Assembly: GCA_015061245.1 (NCBI GenBank)
Contig: SUWY01000002.1
Span: 1-64,000, forward strand
Direction: 5' to 3'
From: Bacteroidales bacterium
GTDB lineage: Bacteria; Bacteroidota; Bacteroidia; Bacteroidales; Marinifilaceae
Length of the DNA stretch: 64,000 bases
A program made the position numbers and the translations under genes. Below the pieces are notes generated by a model. That model was not told where the DNA came from, did no database searches, and was given only the letters and a program-made list of their open reading frames with translations. Numbering within the stretch: the first letter of the stretch is position 1; every line of letters begins with the position of its first letter. Of the stretch, positions 52,096 through 62,514 are shown one piece after another.

Positions 52096-54397
52096 CCAAA
52101 ATTCTAATCCCATAAGTTGGTGCAGAGCGGGTAATTGGAACGAAACGTAACTCTACACGCTCCTTACCTTTAGTCAACTCCTCGGGCAACTCAAAGAAGT
52201 GGTTTGCAAACTGACCTGCAGGAGCAAGCTCCACCATCTTTACATAAAGAGCCTCCTTACCATCAATGTAGATTCTGTAATCAACATCGGTATCGCCACC
52301 CCAATAGGTCAACATCAACTCATTTTTGCCATTTGGGTTAACCTTAACATCGTAACGGATATAACCATCGATACGAACATCGCGGCCCATCTTTCCACCC
52401 TGTTGATAGATATAGCTAACCATACTCTCAACATTGTGGTCTCGCTCGGATTGCGACTCTCCTACACCAATCCAATCGATAGTTCTATCTGCAATTGCCT
52501 TCTCTTCAGCCAATTTACGTTTATACACCTCCTGCTTGTTTGTCCAATCCTCCTCGGAGAAAAAGTCAAAATATACAGCATAACGCTGATCGTTAATTCT
52601 GAATAGCGGACTCAACAAAGCCTCGTTCGGACGACCGACACCAACGGTCTTAAAGGTCATTGATTTTCCCTCGACAGGCTTGATCCAATCTGTTAGCTTT
52701 TTGGGCACATTAACAAATACAGGCACACCAAAGGTCTCGTCAATCTGCTCCTTACCAAGCTCTGCAGCCAATACAATCGGGCCATACAGAATTGCACCTA
52801 TCTGCTTATTATCAGGCATATACTCCGCATGAAGCGACATTGGCATTACAGACTCAATCACATCACCGCTCTTCCAGGTTCTGTTGATTGCAACATAGCT
52901 TCCCGGCTTACCCTTGACAGCCACCTTTTTACCATTCACCTTAACTGTAATTCCATCTACTGCCCACTTTGGATAACGCATATAGATTGTCAGGTTTGTT
53001 GGTTGCTCCGCTTTCACTGTCAACTTGGTCGATGAGACATCGGGGAAATTTGTCTCCTGCTTCAATCCAAATCCCTTCTCCTCCCAATTCAACTCTGAAG
53101 CGATAAAGAGATTCACATAGATACCCTTCTCATCAGCACTCTTATAGTAGATAGCCTCGCCATACTTTGAGTGGCTCTCATAGGCTGTTCCGCAACAACA
53201 GGTAAAATCATGGAAAGGACGGTTAAAATCCTTTGCACTACCCGGATGCAGTGTATGGAAATAGGTAACACCTCCAGTTACAGGATCCTGCGATGACAAG
53301 ATATGGTTAAACAGAGCTCGCTCATAATACTCAGCATATTTGGGCGAGGCCTCCCACAAAAACATGTGGCGGGTCAATTTCAACATATTGTATGTGTTAC
53401 AGGTCTCGGTAGTGTTCTGACCAAGACGGGTACTCAACTTTCCTGCCTCGCCAAAATACTCACTATCACTATTACCTCCGGTAACGTAGGTGTGGTTTTT
53501 CAAAACAGTCTCCCAGAAGAATTTTGCAACTCCCTGCTCGCTTGTATCTCCGGTAACCTCATAACCGCGAGCCTCACCGATTGCCTTTGGTATCTGAGTG
53601 TTGGCATGGTTTCCTCCCAACTTATCCTCGCGACGGGTAAGAGGGTCGAAAATCTTATAATCGCGGAACATATATGCCAAATCTTTGTGGCGGGTATCGC
53701 CTGTAACTGCATATACGTTGTACATAGTCTCCTCCATTCCGCCAAACTCGTTCAACAACATTCTGTTCAACTCCTCTTTGGTAAGGGGACTCAACTTGGC
53801 GTATGCCCAATCGCACATCTTTTTCAACACCTCAAAAGCCTGCTCATTTCCGCAGATAAGGTATTGATCCAGCATGCCCTGATATATCTTGTGAAGAGTG
53901 TACCATGGCGCCCAAACCTGTTTACCCTCGATAGCTCTGTCGATAAGTTTCTCGGGGAATGCGCTCAAATATCCCGATGCTCCAAGAGCCTCCTGACACT
54001 CAGCCAATCCTGCTACAAAACGTGCACTCTTCTCCTTATAGAACTCATCGCCGGTTGTGGCATACATAAGTGCGTATGCAGAGAGAAGGTGTCCCAAAGT
54101 GTGGCCTCGCAACTCAATATCCAAAGCCTCCCACCCCTCGAATGCAGTTGCATCGGTTTTTAAACCTGCAGTTACACGGAAGTTGTGCAAAAAACGTTTC
54201 TCATCGGCATTTTTCAACCACTGCTGATTCACCTCCATTGCACTCTTGAATGGGCCGTCCAACAGACGCACCTCGTCATAATCGAAAGACAAAGCCTTCA
54301 AAGGTACTACCGCCTGATTACTCTCGATGGGGTACTGCGCAACTGCCACCTGAACAGTAGCAAAAATTGCAACCAAGATTGTCAAAACTCTTCTCAT
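52082..54397 (-). CDS. glycoside hydrolase family 127 protein (beta-L-arabinofuranosidase type)
   Basis: The 771-residue exported enzyme has a signal peptide ending VAVAQ. GH127 features include LDGPFKSAMEVNQQWLK, LRGHTLGHLLSAYALMY, WAPWYTLHKIYQGMLDQY, and the catalytic zinc-site region: Glu-Thr-Cys in NTTETCNTYNMLKL and the Cys cluster FTCCCGTAYESHSK. In characterised members a Cys bound to zinc is the nucleophile and Glu assists. The beta-L-arabinofuranosidase substrate is inferred from the family. It lies upstream of the sigma/SusC locus but is not obviously its product gene. Confidence 0.9.
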   Translation of the reverse strand: MRRVLTILVAIFATVQVAVAQYPIESNQAVVPLKALSFDYDEVRLLDGPFKSAMEVNQQWLKNADEKRFLHNFRVTAGLKTDATAFEGWEALDIELRGHTLGHLLSAYALMYATTGDEFYKEKSARFVAGLAECQEALGASGYLSAFPEKLIDRAIEGKQVWAPWYTLHKIYQGMLDQYLICGNEQAFEVLKKMCDWAYAKLSPLTKEELNRMLLNEFGGMEETMYNVYAVTGDTRHKDLAYMFRDYKIFDPLTRREDKLGGNHANTQIPKAIGEARGYEVTGDTSEQGVAKFFWETVLKNHTYVTGGNSDSEYFGEAGKLSTRLGQNTTETCNTYNMLKLTRHMFLWEASPKYAEYYERALFNHILSSQDPVTGGVTYFHTLHPGSAKDFNRPFHDFTCCCGTAYESHSKYGEAIYYKSADEKGIYVNLFIASELNWEEKGFGLKQETNFPDVSSTKLTVKAEQPTNLTIYMRYPKWAVDGITVKVNGKKVAVKGKPGSYVAINRTWKSGDVIESVMPMSLHAEYMPDNKQIGAILYGPIVLAAELGKEQIDETFGVPVFVNVPKKLTDWIKPVEGKSMTFKTVGVGRPNEALLSPLFRINDQRYAVYFDFFSEEDWTNKQEVYKRKLAEEKAIADRTIDWIGVGESQSERDHNVESMVSYIYQQGGKMGRDVRIDGYIRYDVKVNPNGKNELMLTYWGGDTDVDYRIYIDGKEALYVKMVELAPAGQFANHFFELPEELTKGKERVELRFVPITRSAPTYGIRILEVKG

Positions 54398-54417
54398 ATC
54401 ATTTGTTGTTATTGTTT

Positions 54418-55716
54418 CTACTTCATAAGGAAAGCCTTAAAATCAGCAAACTCGCTGCTCATTGGAATACTCTGCTTCTCACCGGCCATAAAGGCAGCCA
54501 ACTTTGCAGGAATCTCAATATCTGTTCCGATTACCCCCTCTACAACATCTTTAAACTTTGCCGGATGGGCTGTCTCGAGGAAGAAACCGGTCTCGCCCTC
54601 TTTTAAATCCTGCTCCAAAGCCATATAGCCACAAGCTCCATGAGGATCAAGCAGATAACCACACTCTGAGTTTACCCTTTTTATTGCAGAGCGAATCTCA
54701 TCATCACTATAGGTATATGCACTCATCTCCTTGCAAATCTCCGAGTGCGACTCTCCATACATATCCAATATTCTGGCAAAGTTACTTGGAGCACCCACAT
54801 CCATAGCATTGGCAATTGTCTGAACCGATGCCATAGGGGTATATACTCCGCTCTTTATGTATTTATAAAAGACATCGTTTCTATTGTTTGCAGCGACAAA
54901 ACGTTTGATAGGCAAGCCCATACGTTTAGCTATCAAACCTGCTGTAATATTTCCGAAGTTTCCGCTTGGAACACAAGCCACAATATCATCGGTGCAACCG
55001 GCCTTACGCAACTGTCCGTAGGCATAGAAGTAGTAGAAGGCCTGAGGCATAAAACGGGCAACATTAATCGAGTTTGCCGATGTAAGCACATGCTTCTCGT
55101 TCAACTCCTTATCCATGAATGCACTCTTGACCAATGCCTGACAATCATCAAACACTCCATCAACCTCGATTGCAGTGATATTCTTACCAAGAGTTGTAAA
55201 CTGCTTCTCCTGAATCTCGCTCACCTTACCCTTTGGATACAGTACATACACATGTATTCCGTCAACTCCCAAAAAACCGTTTGCCACAGCACTTCCGGTA
55301 TCGCCCGAGGTTGCTACCAATACATTCACCTGCTCTTTACCCTCGCGCTTAATGAAGTAGCCCAACATTCGCGCCATAAAGCGAGCTCCAACATCCTTAA
55401 ATGCAAGTGTAGGCCCATGGAAAAGCTCAAGAGTGTTGATTGCTCCATTTACATTAACTACCGGAGCATCAAAACTCAGCGTATCGTAAACAATCTGCTT
55501 CAAGGTCTCGGCAGGAATATCCTCGCCAAAAAAGGCATCGGCAACTCTATATGAAAGCTCCTGAAATGAGAGTTCAGGCAACTCATCGAAAAACTCTTTT
55601 GGTAACTGCTTAATCTGTTCTGGCATATATAGCCCTCTATCCGGGGCGAGGCCTCGAACAACAGCCTCCTCAAGAGTGGCTATCGCAGCATTATGGTTGG
55701 TACTATAGTAGTTCAT
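54418..55716 (-). CDS. thrC: threonine synthase
   Basis: ThrC converts O-phosphohomoserine to threonine with pyridoxal phosphate. The 432 residues include the N-terminal MNYYSTNHNAAIATLEEAVVRG, the PLP-lysine segment FHGPTLAFKDVGARFMARML, and VLVATSGDTGSAVANGFLGV, the phosphate-binding loop. The start overlaps the apgM-like stop by 4 bp, so thrA, apgM-like and thrC form one operon. Confidence 0.96.
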   Translation of the reverse strand: MNYYSTNHNAAIATLEEAVVRGLAPDRGLYMPEQIKQLPKEFFDELPELSFQELSYRVADAFFGEDIPAETLKQIVYDTLSFDAPVVNVNGAINTLELFHGPTLAFKDVGARFMARMLGYFIKREGKEQVNVLVATSGDTGSAVANGFLGVDGIHVYVLYPKGKVSEIQEKQFTTLGKNITAIEVDGVFDDCQALVKSAFMDKELNEKHVLTSANSINVARFMPQAFYYFYAYGQLRKAGCTDDIVACVPSGNFGNITAGLIAKRMGLPIKRFVAANNRNDVFYKYIKSGVYTPMASVQTIANAMDVGAPSNFARILDMYGESHSEICKEMSAYTYSDDEIRSAIKRVNSECGYLLDPHGACGYMALEQDLKEGETGFFLETAHPAKFKDVVEGVIGTDIEIPAKLAAFMAGEKQSIPMSSEFADFKAFLMK

Positions 55717-56921
55717 AACATTAACTCATTAATAAATTGATCCTTACGTAACACCCCGTATGCACCCTGCTTTGCAGCAATCTCGTTGTATTGGGTTACG
55801 GTATCGGGTTCAACACCCGGTTTATATATCACAAATGGGACTGCATCAGCAGTATGGGTTCTGATATCGCATGGTGTTGGATGGTCAGGCAATACCGCTA
55901 TTGCCACAGGCTCGTCCCAACTCATAACCTGATTCATAATCGGCCCCACTACCCTCGAATCCAAATCCTCTATTGTTCTTAGCTTCAAATCAATATTGCC
56001 CTCGTGTCCCGCCTCATCGCTCGCCTCAATGTGGAGATAGACAAAATCGTTACACCTCAACGCTTCAAGCGCAGCCTTTACTTTATTCTCGTAATTGGTG
56101 TCATACAATCCGGTTGCTCCCTCAACATCAATCAACTGCAACCCTGCATATTTACCAATTCCACGTATCAAATCTACTGCGGTAATTACCGCTCCACTCT
56201 TAATTTGCGGAAATCTGGCCGAAAGCGGCTCCATCTTTGGTCTGTAACCGGGAGACCAAGGCCATATCGAGTTGGCCATATCTCTTCCTGCTGCAGCTCT
56301 CGCAATATTCAAAGGATGCTCACTCAACAACTCCTGCGATCTGAATATCAATCCATTGAGCAAATCAGCAGTAGGCTGAGCCTCAGGAACCAATGCCTTA
56401 ACCAAAAGCGGTCTCCATGGTTGCAAAGGAACATCGTGAGGAGGAACGCACTCAATACGTTTATCTGCATTATCAACTACCAAAAGGTGGCGATATGAGA
56501 CCCCTGTATAGAGATGAACTCCATTACCCCCTAACTTCTCCTCCAGATATTTAATCAATATGTCGGCATCGGCAGTTGTAATATGGCCCGCAGAGTGGTT
56601 TTTCAGAATCTCGCCATCAATAGAGACCAGATTGCAGCGCATTGCCATCTGACCGGGTTTTAAATCTACACCGATACTTGCAGCTTCAAGCACTCCTCGC
56701 CCCTCATAGACCATAGGTAAATCATATCCAAGAACAGACATATTTGCCACCTCGCTTCCGGGGTGAAAGCCCTCCTCTACGGTTATCAGCTCACCGCTTC
56801 TGCCCAACTCCGCCAACTTGTCCATATTGGGAGTATTGGCATATTGAAGCAAAGTTTTATTATGCAGAGACGGGCATGACCTATCGGCCATGCCATCGCC
56901 CAAAATTACTATGGTTTTCAT
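55713..56921 (-). CDS. ApgM-like phosphoglycerate-mutase-fold enzyme, probable homoserine kinase
   Basis: By fold this is a cofactor-independent phosphoglycerate mutase of the ApgM type: ILGDGMADR at the N-terminus, KNHSAGHITTADADILI, and metal-ligand blocks IEASDEAGHEGNIDLK and AVLPDHPTPCDIRTHT. It lies between thrA and thrC, where thrB (homoserine kinase) is expected, and no thrB is visible. Genetic work in Bacteroides has assigned homoserine kinase activity to a protein of this family in the same pathway gap. I therefore favour homoserine kinase over glycolytic mutase, by context. Confidence 0.85.
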   Translation of the reverse strand: MKTIVILGDGMADRSCPSLHNKTLLQYANTPNMDKLAELGRSGELITVEEGFHPGSEVANMSVLGYDLPMVYEGRGVLEAASIGVDLKPGQMAMRCNLVSIDGEILKNHSAGHITTADADILIKYLEEKLGGNGVHLYTGVSYRHLLVVDNADKRIECVPPHDVPLQPWRPLLVKALVPEAQPTADLLNGLIFRSQELLSEHPLNIARAAAGRDMANSIWPWSPGYRPKMEPLSARFPQIKSGAVITAVDLIRGIGKYAGLQLIDVEGATGLYDTNYENKVKAALEALRCNDFVYLHIEASDEAGHEGNIDLKLRTIEDLDSRVVGPIMNQVMSWDEPVAIAVLPDHPTPCDIRTHTADAVPFVIYKPGVEPDTVTQYNEIAAKQGAYGVLRKDQFINELML

Positions 56922-56925
56922 AACA

Positions 56926-59361
56926 CTATCGAACGTTGGCTATACTGATAATATCAGCAAATACTCCGGCAGCAGTAACCTCGGCTCCTGCACCATAACC
57001 CTGAATCAACATTGGGTACTCCTTATAACGTTCGGTAGTTATCAAGATGATATTGTTACTTCCCTCCAAATCATAGAATGGGTGGTGCTCAGGTATCTCC
57101 TGAAGGCTTACACTACCCTTACCATCCTCAAGTTTTGCCACAAAACGCCAGCACATTCCCTTCTCTGCCAACACCTTGCGTTTTGACTCGAAATCTGCAT
57201 CGAGCGATGGCAAATTCTGCCAGAACTCATCAAGAGTTCCCTCGAAGAATGAGTCAGGCAGGAACAGATGCTTCTCAATATCATCGATATCCATTGTATA
57301 GCCTGCCTCACGGCTCAAAATAACAAGCTTACGCATCACATCCTTTCCACACAAATCGATACGTGGGTCCGGCTCGGCATAACCCTGCTCCTTAGCCATC
57401 TTCACTGTCTGGCTGAATGGGATTGTTTCACTGATTGTATTGAATATAAAGTTCAAAGTTCCAGACAAAACCGCCTCCAACTTAAGAATCTTATCGCCAC
57501 TCGACTTCAACGAGTTGATAGTATTGATGATTGGAAGTCCTGCACCCACATTGGTCTCGAATAGGAACTTAACACCACGCTGACGTGCAATAGACTTCAA
57601 CTCCATATACTTATCATAGTTGCCCGAAGCTGCAATCTTATTGGCGGTAACAACCGAAATATTATTGCTCAAGAAATCCTTATACAACATTGAGACATGC
57701 TCATTTGCAGTACAATCAACAAATACCGAGTTGAAAATATTCATTCCGATAATCTCATCGTGAATCAACTGCAAAGAGCTTGGCTTACCCTGAGTGATTA
57801 GTCGCTCCTTGTATCCCTCCAACTCCAAACCGTTTCTGTCGAACATCACGTAGTGACCATTCATGATTCCCACAACATTCAGCTTCAAACGGAACTGCTT
57901 CTTCAACACCTCCTGCTGATGAGCAATCTGCTTAATCAAACTTCCTCCTACAGTGCCAATTCCACAAATGAAGAGATTCATCTCTTGATACTCAGAAAGA
58001 AAGAATGCATCATGAATTACATTCAATGATTTACGCAAATCTGCCAACTCAACAACAAACGAAATATTGGTCTCAGATGCTCCCTGAGCCACAGCAATAA
58101 TACTGATACCATTTCTTCCCAAAGCTCCGAACAACTTTCCGGCCAATCCTGGAGAGTGTTTCATGCGCTCGCCCACAATGGCAATAGTAGCAAGATTATT
58201 CTCGGCTGCAATTGTAGTAATCTCACCTCGCTCAATCTCTTTATGGAACTCATTGGCAAGCACCTCGCAAGCTGCCTCGGCATCGGAATTCTTCACACCG
58301 ATACTTGTACTGTTCTCCGACGATGCCTGCGACACCATAAACACACTGATTCCCTGCTCAGTCAACGCCTTGAAAATTCGATAGTTCACACCAACAACTC
58401 CAACCATTCCCAATCCCTGAACGGTAATAAGGCTAGTATCATTAATCGATGAAATTCCCTTAATCAACTGGGTTGACTCGCCGTGGCTCTCTTTGTTGAT
58501 AACAGTTCCACGTGCCTCAGGATTAAATGTATTCTTTACCCAAATAGGGATATTTTTCAAACACACAGGGTAGATAGTCGGAGGGTAGATAACCTTAGCT
58601 CCAAAGTTACACAACTCTGTAGCCTCAGCATAGCTCAACTGGTCAATTGTATAGGCATCCTGAATAACCTTCGGATCGGCTGTCATAAATCCGTCAACGT
58701 CGGTCCAAATCTCCAAAGCCGATGCCTCAAGAGCTGCAGCAATCACCGATGCAGTGTAGTCGGAACCTCCACGACCAAGGTTGGTAATCACTCCGCTCTC
58801 TTTATCGGTTGAGATAAATCCGGGAACCAAACAGCGCTCAGGAGCACCCTGGAACGTCTCGCAAACAAGTTGCTCTGTAAGTTTTTTGGCGAGGCCTCGC
58901 TTATTATGCTTAACCTCGGTCTTGATAAAGTTGCGCGCATCGTAATGCTTAGCATTTATCAACTCGGCAACTATTATTGATGAGATCCTCTCACCATAGC
59001 TCAAAATAATATCGGTAGTCTTTGGAGACAAATCCTGCAACAACGATACTCCGCGCAAGATATTTGACAACTCATCGAGTAATGACTTAACCTGCTTCCA
59101 CACTCTGGTCTGCTGCTCACCGGCAGGGATAACAGCCTTAATCATTGTCTCATGACGACAAATAATGTCACCAAGTAGTGTCAAGTAGTCATCGCTACCT
59201 GCAACTGCCATATTAGAGACCTTAATCAATTGATCGGTTATACCTCCCAATGCAGAGACCACCACAATAACCGGCTCCTTCTCACTCTCAACAATCTGTT
59301 TTACTTTAAGTATGCTATCTATAGAACCAACCGAGGTTCCTCCAAACTTTAATACCTTCAT
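56926..59361 (-). CDS. thrA: bifunctional aspartokinase / homoserine dehydrogenase
   Basis: The 811-residue fusion starts MKVLKFGGTSVGS (aspartokinase nucleotide site). It has paired ACT-like regulatory domains in the middle (LITVQGLGMVGVVGVNYRIF; ATIAIVGERMKHSPGLAGKLF) and a C-terminal NAD(P)-dependent homoserine dehydrogenase with LFICGIGTVGGSLIKQI and KFLFETNVGAGLPIINT. It supplies homoserine for threonine and methionine, and feedback inhibition by threonine is expected from the family. It heads the threonine operon, but I see no leader peptide rich in Thr or Ile. Confidence 0.97.
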   Translation of the reverse strand: MKVLKFGGTSVGSIDSILKVKQIVESEKEPVIVVVSALGGITDQLIKVSNMAVAGSDDYLTLLGDIICRHETMIKAVIPAGEQQTRVWKQVKSLLDELSNILRGVSLLQDLSPKTTDIILSYGERISSIIVAELINAKHYDARNFIKTEVKHNKRGLAKKLTEQLVCETFQGAPERCLVPGFISTDKESGVITNLGRGGSDYTASVIAAALEASALEIWTDVDGFMTADPKVIQDAYTIDQLSYAEATELCNFGAKVIYPPTIYPVCLKNIPIWVKNTFNPEARGTVINKESHGESTQLIKGISSINDTSLITVQGLGMVGVVGVNYRIFKALTEQGISVFMVSQASSENSTSIGVKNSDAEAACEVLANEFHKEIERGEITTIAAENNLATIAIVGERMKHSPGLAGKLFGALGRNGISIIAVAQGASETNISFVVELADLRKSLNVIHDAFFLSEYQEMNLFICGIGTVGGSLIKQIAHQQEVLKKQFRLKLNVVGIMNGHYVMFDRNGLELEGYKERLITQGKPSSLQLIHDEIIGMNIFNSVFVDCTANEHVSMLYKDFLSNNISVVTANKIAASGNYDKYMELKSIARQRGVKFLFETNVGAGLPIINTINSLKSSGDKILKLEAVLSGTLNFIFNTISETIPFSQTVKMAKEQGYAEPDPRIDLCGKDVMRKLVILSREAGYTMDIDDIEKHLFLPDSFFEGTLDEFWQNLPSLDADFESKRKVLAEKGMCWRFVAKLEDGKGSVSLQEIPEHHPFYDLEGSNNIILITTERYKEYPMLIQGYGAGAEVTAAGVFADIISIANVR

Positions 59362-59686
59362 AATTTTCTATATATTGTAATCGCAAACCACACCAATGGT
59401 TTATATTCGATTTTAAATAAACTCTTTGATTTTAACTCTCGAAAAATGCTTGCATCCACAAGCGCAAATCACATAGACTCGCCTAAACTACTCCTACCCC
59501 CGAAGGGTCATCATAGTGCGACACATAGTTCGGCCAGACATGACCGAAGTTGAGATAATATTATTGTTATTCATTAACAAATTCATAGTCGCAATTCCAT
59601 TTGAAAGCACAAAAATAATAAAAAAAATTAATCAGTATCGTAGATATACCATTTTTCGTACCTTTGTAAGCGGAAATTTAAATAAA
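59362..59686. other. divergent intergenic region between thrA and clpP
   Basis: The 325-bp stretch holds the clpP promoter at its right end. On the minus strand a weak hairpin AAACCA-TTGGTG-TGGTTT lies near the thrA start, and a GCTTG-TGGATG-CAAGC stem followed by ATTTTT lies farther upstream. TTCGG/CCGAA arms near 59530 could also pair. I found no small gene, no Thr/Ile-rich leader, and no clear -7 element for thrA. Confidence 0.5.
59659..59666 (+). promoter_or_regulatory. clpP promoter -7 element
   Basis: TACCTTTG matches the consensus and lies 20 bp before ATG 59687. The longest frame of clpP runs through it from 59516, so that upstream extension is not translated from this promoter. Confidence 0.75.
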
Positions 59687-60409
59687 ATGAGTATGAAGAT
59701 GAATGATGAGTTCAAACTCTTTGCTCAAAAACAGATGGGCATAAGCAGTTTAAATCTACACAGATACCAATCTATAACCGATAATTACATTTCGCCTACC
59801 ATTATTGAGGAGCGTAATTTGAATGTAGCAAGCATGGATGTATTCTCACGCTTGATGATGGATAGAATCATATTTTTGGGAGTCCCAATCGATGATACCG
59901 TTGCCAATATTGTAATGGCACAACTACTTTTCCTTGAGACTGCAGATCCGGGAAGAGATATTCAAATCTACCTGAACACTCCCGGAGGTTCTGTATATGC
60001 AGGCTTGGGAATTTACGATACAATGCAATATATAAGTTGCGATGTATCAACCATCTGCACAGGAATGGCTGCATCGATGGGAGCTGTACTGTTGGCAGCC
60101 GGAGCAAAAGATAAGCGTTTTGCATTAAAGCACTCTCGCACAATGATTCATCAACCTCTTGGAGGAGCGCAGGGACAGGCCTCGGACATTGAGATAACAG
60201 CCCGCGAGATTGGCAAGTTGAAAAAGGAGCTATACACAATCCTCTCTGAACACACAGGCAAGAGCTATAAGCAGATTGAAAAGGACTCTGACCGTGACTA
60301 CTGGATGACATCGGAAGAGGCAAAGGCATACGGAATGATTGACAACATTCTTACTCGCGAAAACAAAAAGGCAGAAAGCAACAAAACCGAGAGCGGCATT
60401 ATTCTATAA
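59687..60409 (+). CDS. clpP: ATP-dependent Clp protease proteolytic subunit
   Basis: ClpP forms the two-ring proteolytic chamber used with ClpX. The 240-residue protein has the catalytic Ser in [13 protein letters not shown], His in [10 protein letters not shown], and Asp in DSDRDYWMT, with the usual [17 protein letters not shown] loop. I start at ATG 59687 (MSMKMNDEF); ATG 59693 would also work. The longer frame would add about 57 residues with no ClpP character. clpX follows after 11 bp. Trigger factor, often upstream, is absent here. Confidence 0.96.
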   Translation: MSMKMNDEFKLFAQKQMGISSLNLHRYQSITDNYISPTIIEERNLNVASMDVFSRLMMDRIIFLGVPIDDTVANIVMAQLLFLETADPGRDIQIYLNTPGGSVYAGLGIYDTMQYISCDVSTICTGMAASMGAVLLAAGAKDKRFALKHSRTMIHQPLGGAQGQASDIEITAREIGKLKKELYTILSEHTGKSYKQIEKDSDRDYWMTSEEAKAYGMIDNILTRENKKAESNKTESGIIL

Positions 60410-60420
60410 AACAGGCAACT

Positions 60421-61641
60421 ATGAAGATGACAGATAAATGCTCGTTTTGCGGACGCTCTCGCAAAGATGTAGCGCTATTGATTGGAGGCATAAACGGCTT
60501 TATTTGCGACCAGTGTGCAGAGCAGGCCCACTCTATAACCAAAGAGGCATTCGCGCAGGAGGAGCAAAAGGCAACAAAGGAGCTTCAGATTAAGAAACCT
60601 ATTGAGATAAAGGAGTTTCTGGACCAATATGCAGTTGGTCAGGACGAGGCCAAAAAGCACCTTGCCGTGGCTGTATATAACCACTACAAACGAATCAAAC
60701 AGGAGAAGGGCGACAACGATGTTGAGATTGAGAAATCGAATATCATTATGGTTGGTCGCACCGGAACAGGAAAGACTCTGTTGGCGAAGACTATTGCAAA
60801 AATGTTAAACGTTCCATTCGCCATTGTCGATGCAACAGTTCTTACCGAGGCAGGATATGTGGGCGAGGACATTGAGTCGATACTTACACGTCTGCTTCAA
60901 GCCTCTGACTACGATGTCAAGGCTGCCGAGCGAGGAATTGTCTTTATCGACGAAATTGACAAAATTGCCCGTAAAGGCGACAACCCATCTATCACTCGCG
61001 ATGTTAGTGGCGAGGGCGTACAACAGGGTTTGTTGAAACTTTTAGAGGGCTCGATTGTAAATGTTCCACCTCAGGGAGGTAGAAAGCACCCAGACCAAAA
61101 GATGATTGCTGTTGACACCAAAAACATTCTGTTCATCTGCGGAGGAGCTTTCGATGGCATTGAGAAGAAGATTGCAGCACGCATGAATTCACAGGTTGTA
61201 GGTTTTACTGCAATTCGTGAAGTAGAGAAGATTGACCGCAATAATCTGCTACAATATATTGCACCACAAGACTTAAAGAGTTTCGGTTTGATTCCCGAAA
61301 TTATTGGTCGTTTGCCGGTGCTTACCTATTTAGAGCCACTAAGCCGCGAAACATTACGAAGCATTCTAACCGAGCCAAAGAATGCCATTATTCGCCAGTT
61401 CATAAAGCTCTTTGAGATGGATGGCATTGAGCTTACATTCGAGCCGGAGGTATTCGATTTTATTGTAGATAAGGCTGTCGAGTATAACCTTGGAGCTCGT
61501 GGTTTGCGCTCTATTTGCGAAGTAATTATGAATGACTTGATGTTCGAGTTGCCATCAACCCGCAAAAAGAAATATACCATTACCAAGCAATATGCCGAGG
61601 CCCGCCTTGCCCACTACTCTGTCGGCAAGCTAAGAAGCTAA
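60421..61641 (+). CDS. clpX: ATP-dependent Clp protease ATP-binding subunit
   Basis: ClpX is the AAA+ unfoldase that feeds tagged substrates to ClpP. The 406-residue product has the N-terminal zinc-binding domain (CSFCGRS ... CDQCAEQ), Walker [19 protein letters not shown], Walker [12 protein letters not shown], the pore-loop [13 protein letters not shown] region and the [13 protein letters not shown] sensor-2 motif. Length is normal. It is cotranscribed with clpP and ends before an intrinsic terminator. Confidence 0.97.
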   Translation: MKMTDKCSFCGRSRKDVALLIGGINGFICDQCAEQAHSITKEAFAQEEQKATKELQIKKPIEIKEFLDQYAVGQDEAKKHLAVAVYNHYKRIKQEKGDNDVEIEKSNIIMVGRTGTGKTLLAKTIAKMLNVPFAIVDATVLTEAGYVGEDIESILTRLLQASDYDVKAAERGIVFIDEIDKIARKGDNPSITRDVSGEGVQQGLLKLLEGSIVNVPPQGGRKHPDQKMIAVDTKNILFICGGAFDGIEKKIAARMNSQVVGFTAIREVEKIDRNNLLQYIAPQDLKSFGLIPEIIGRLPVLTYLEPLSRETLRSILTEPKNAIIRQFIKLFEMDGIELTFEPEVFDFIVDKAVEYNLGARGLRSICEVIMNDLMFELPSTRKKKYTITKQYAEARLAHYSVGKLRS

Positions 61642-61675
61642 CAGCTGTCAGCCCAGCACCCTATAAATAATCATC

Positions 61676-61711
61676 CCTCCCGACCATTACTCTGAAATGA
61701 TTGTCGGGAGA
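61676..61711. terminator. terminator downstream of clpX
   Basis: CTCCCGAC pairs with GTCGGGAG, with further complementarity (CATT/AATG) in the loop, between the convergent clpX and DUF1573 genes. Confidence 0.65.
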
Positions 61712-61717
61712 GGGTTG

Positions 61718-62512
61718 TTATTGAATACCTATAGTGTAAATCCTTGATTCAGCGATATTGGCAATTAGAATTAATTGAGGATTAATCCCTGCCTCGGGTA
61801 TATATTGTACTTGTATATTTAATGTTGAGTCTTGTGGTATATAGTATGGAGGGGAAGTATTTACATGGATACAATCACATGAAACCATTATGTCACTGAT
61901 TACTAAATCCACATCCCCAATGTTGCAAACAATAATTTCAGACAACACTTCATTGTTATTAGTTGTACATAGTGTTCTTTGGCTTATTCTAATCTTCGAG
62001 AAAATAGAATCTGATTGAAATAAAAATTCCTCAAGTAATCTCTGTTTATATAAGATACTATTCGGAGCATTAGCCCGCATTACCATCCTTCCTTCTTTAA
62101 TTGTGAAATATTGAATAGGCTGAGTCATATTATCAAAAATCGCTTGATCCTTATTATAAAATACTTTCCACTTCCAATCAACTTTCCTAAAAAGCACATC
62201 TACCAACCTATTCTTATCCTGCTGCAATACATAGTACATGCCCAATCTCTCTTGATTAATATCAAGAGAATCTAGCCATAAATTTAATTTATCTATAAAA
62301 TACTTCCATTTATACGGATCTATATTGCATAAAACACACGACGAATCAACAAATGCCAATATACAATTCTTATCTAATAGAGAATCCTTGATTTGGGAAT
62401 CATAAAATCCTAAAACTTGCTCATCAATATTACCTACTTTTAAATTTTGATTAGGTGAACATGAATTACAACAAAGAACAGCTATACATAATAGTACAAA
62501 AACACTTCTCAT
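61718..62512 (-). CDS. lipoprotein with CxxC N-terminal domain and DUF1573
   Basis: The 264-residue protein has a lipoprotein-like signal (AVLCCNSCSPN). A thioredoxin-like segment CILAFVDSSCVLCNIDPYKW carries a CxxC pair. The C-terminal domain of about 90 residues has the DUF1573 pattern of an Ig-like fold with FSKIRISQRT, VCNIGDVDLVISDIMVSCDCIHV and QVQYIP. The first half resembles the CxxC lipoprotein at 23744-24286, which lacks DUF1573. It starts 2 bp after the third propeller gene. Redox activity is inferred, not shown. Confidence 0.78.
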   Translation of the reverse strand: MRSVFVLLCIAVLCCNSCSPNQNLKVGNIDEQVLGFYDSQIKDSLLDKNCILAFVDSSCVLCNIDPYKWKYFIDKLNLWLDSLDINQERLGMYYVLQQDKNRLVDVLFRKVDWKWKVFYNKDQAIFDNMTQPIQYFTIKEGRMVMRANAPNSILYKQRLLEEFLFQSDSIFSKIRISQRTLCTTNNNEVLSEIIVCNIGDVDLVISDIMVSCDCIHVNTSPPYYIPQDSTLNIQVQYIPEAGINPQLILIANIAESRIYTIGIQ

Positions 62513-62514
62513 AA

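Noticed and set aside
53303..54163. A 286-codon plus-strand frame opposite the GH127 gene
   Set aside because: The opposite strand carries a complete GH127 enzyme with all motifs; the antisense frame is a coding shadow.
59362..59686. Threonine attenuator leader upstream of thrA
   Set aside because: No short reading frame rich in Thr or Ile was found, and the hairpins in the region are weak and not arranged as alternative structures.
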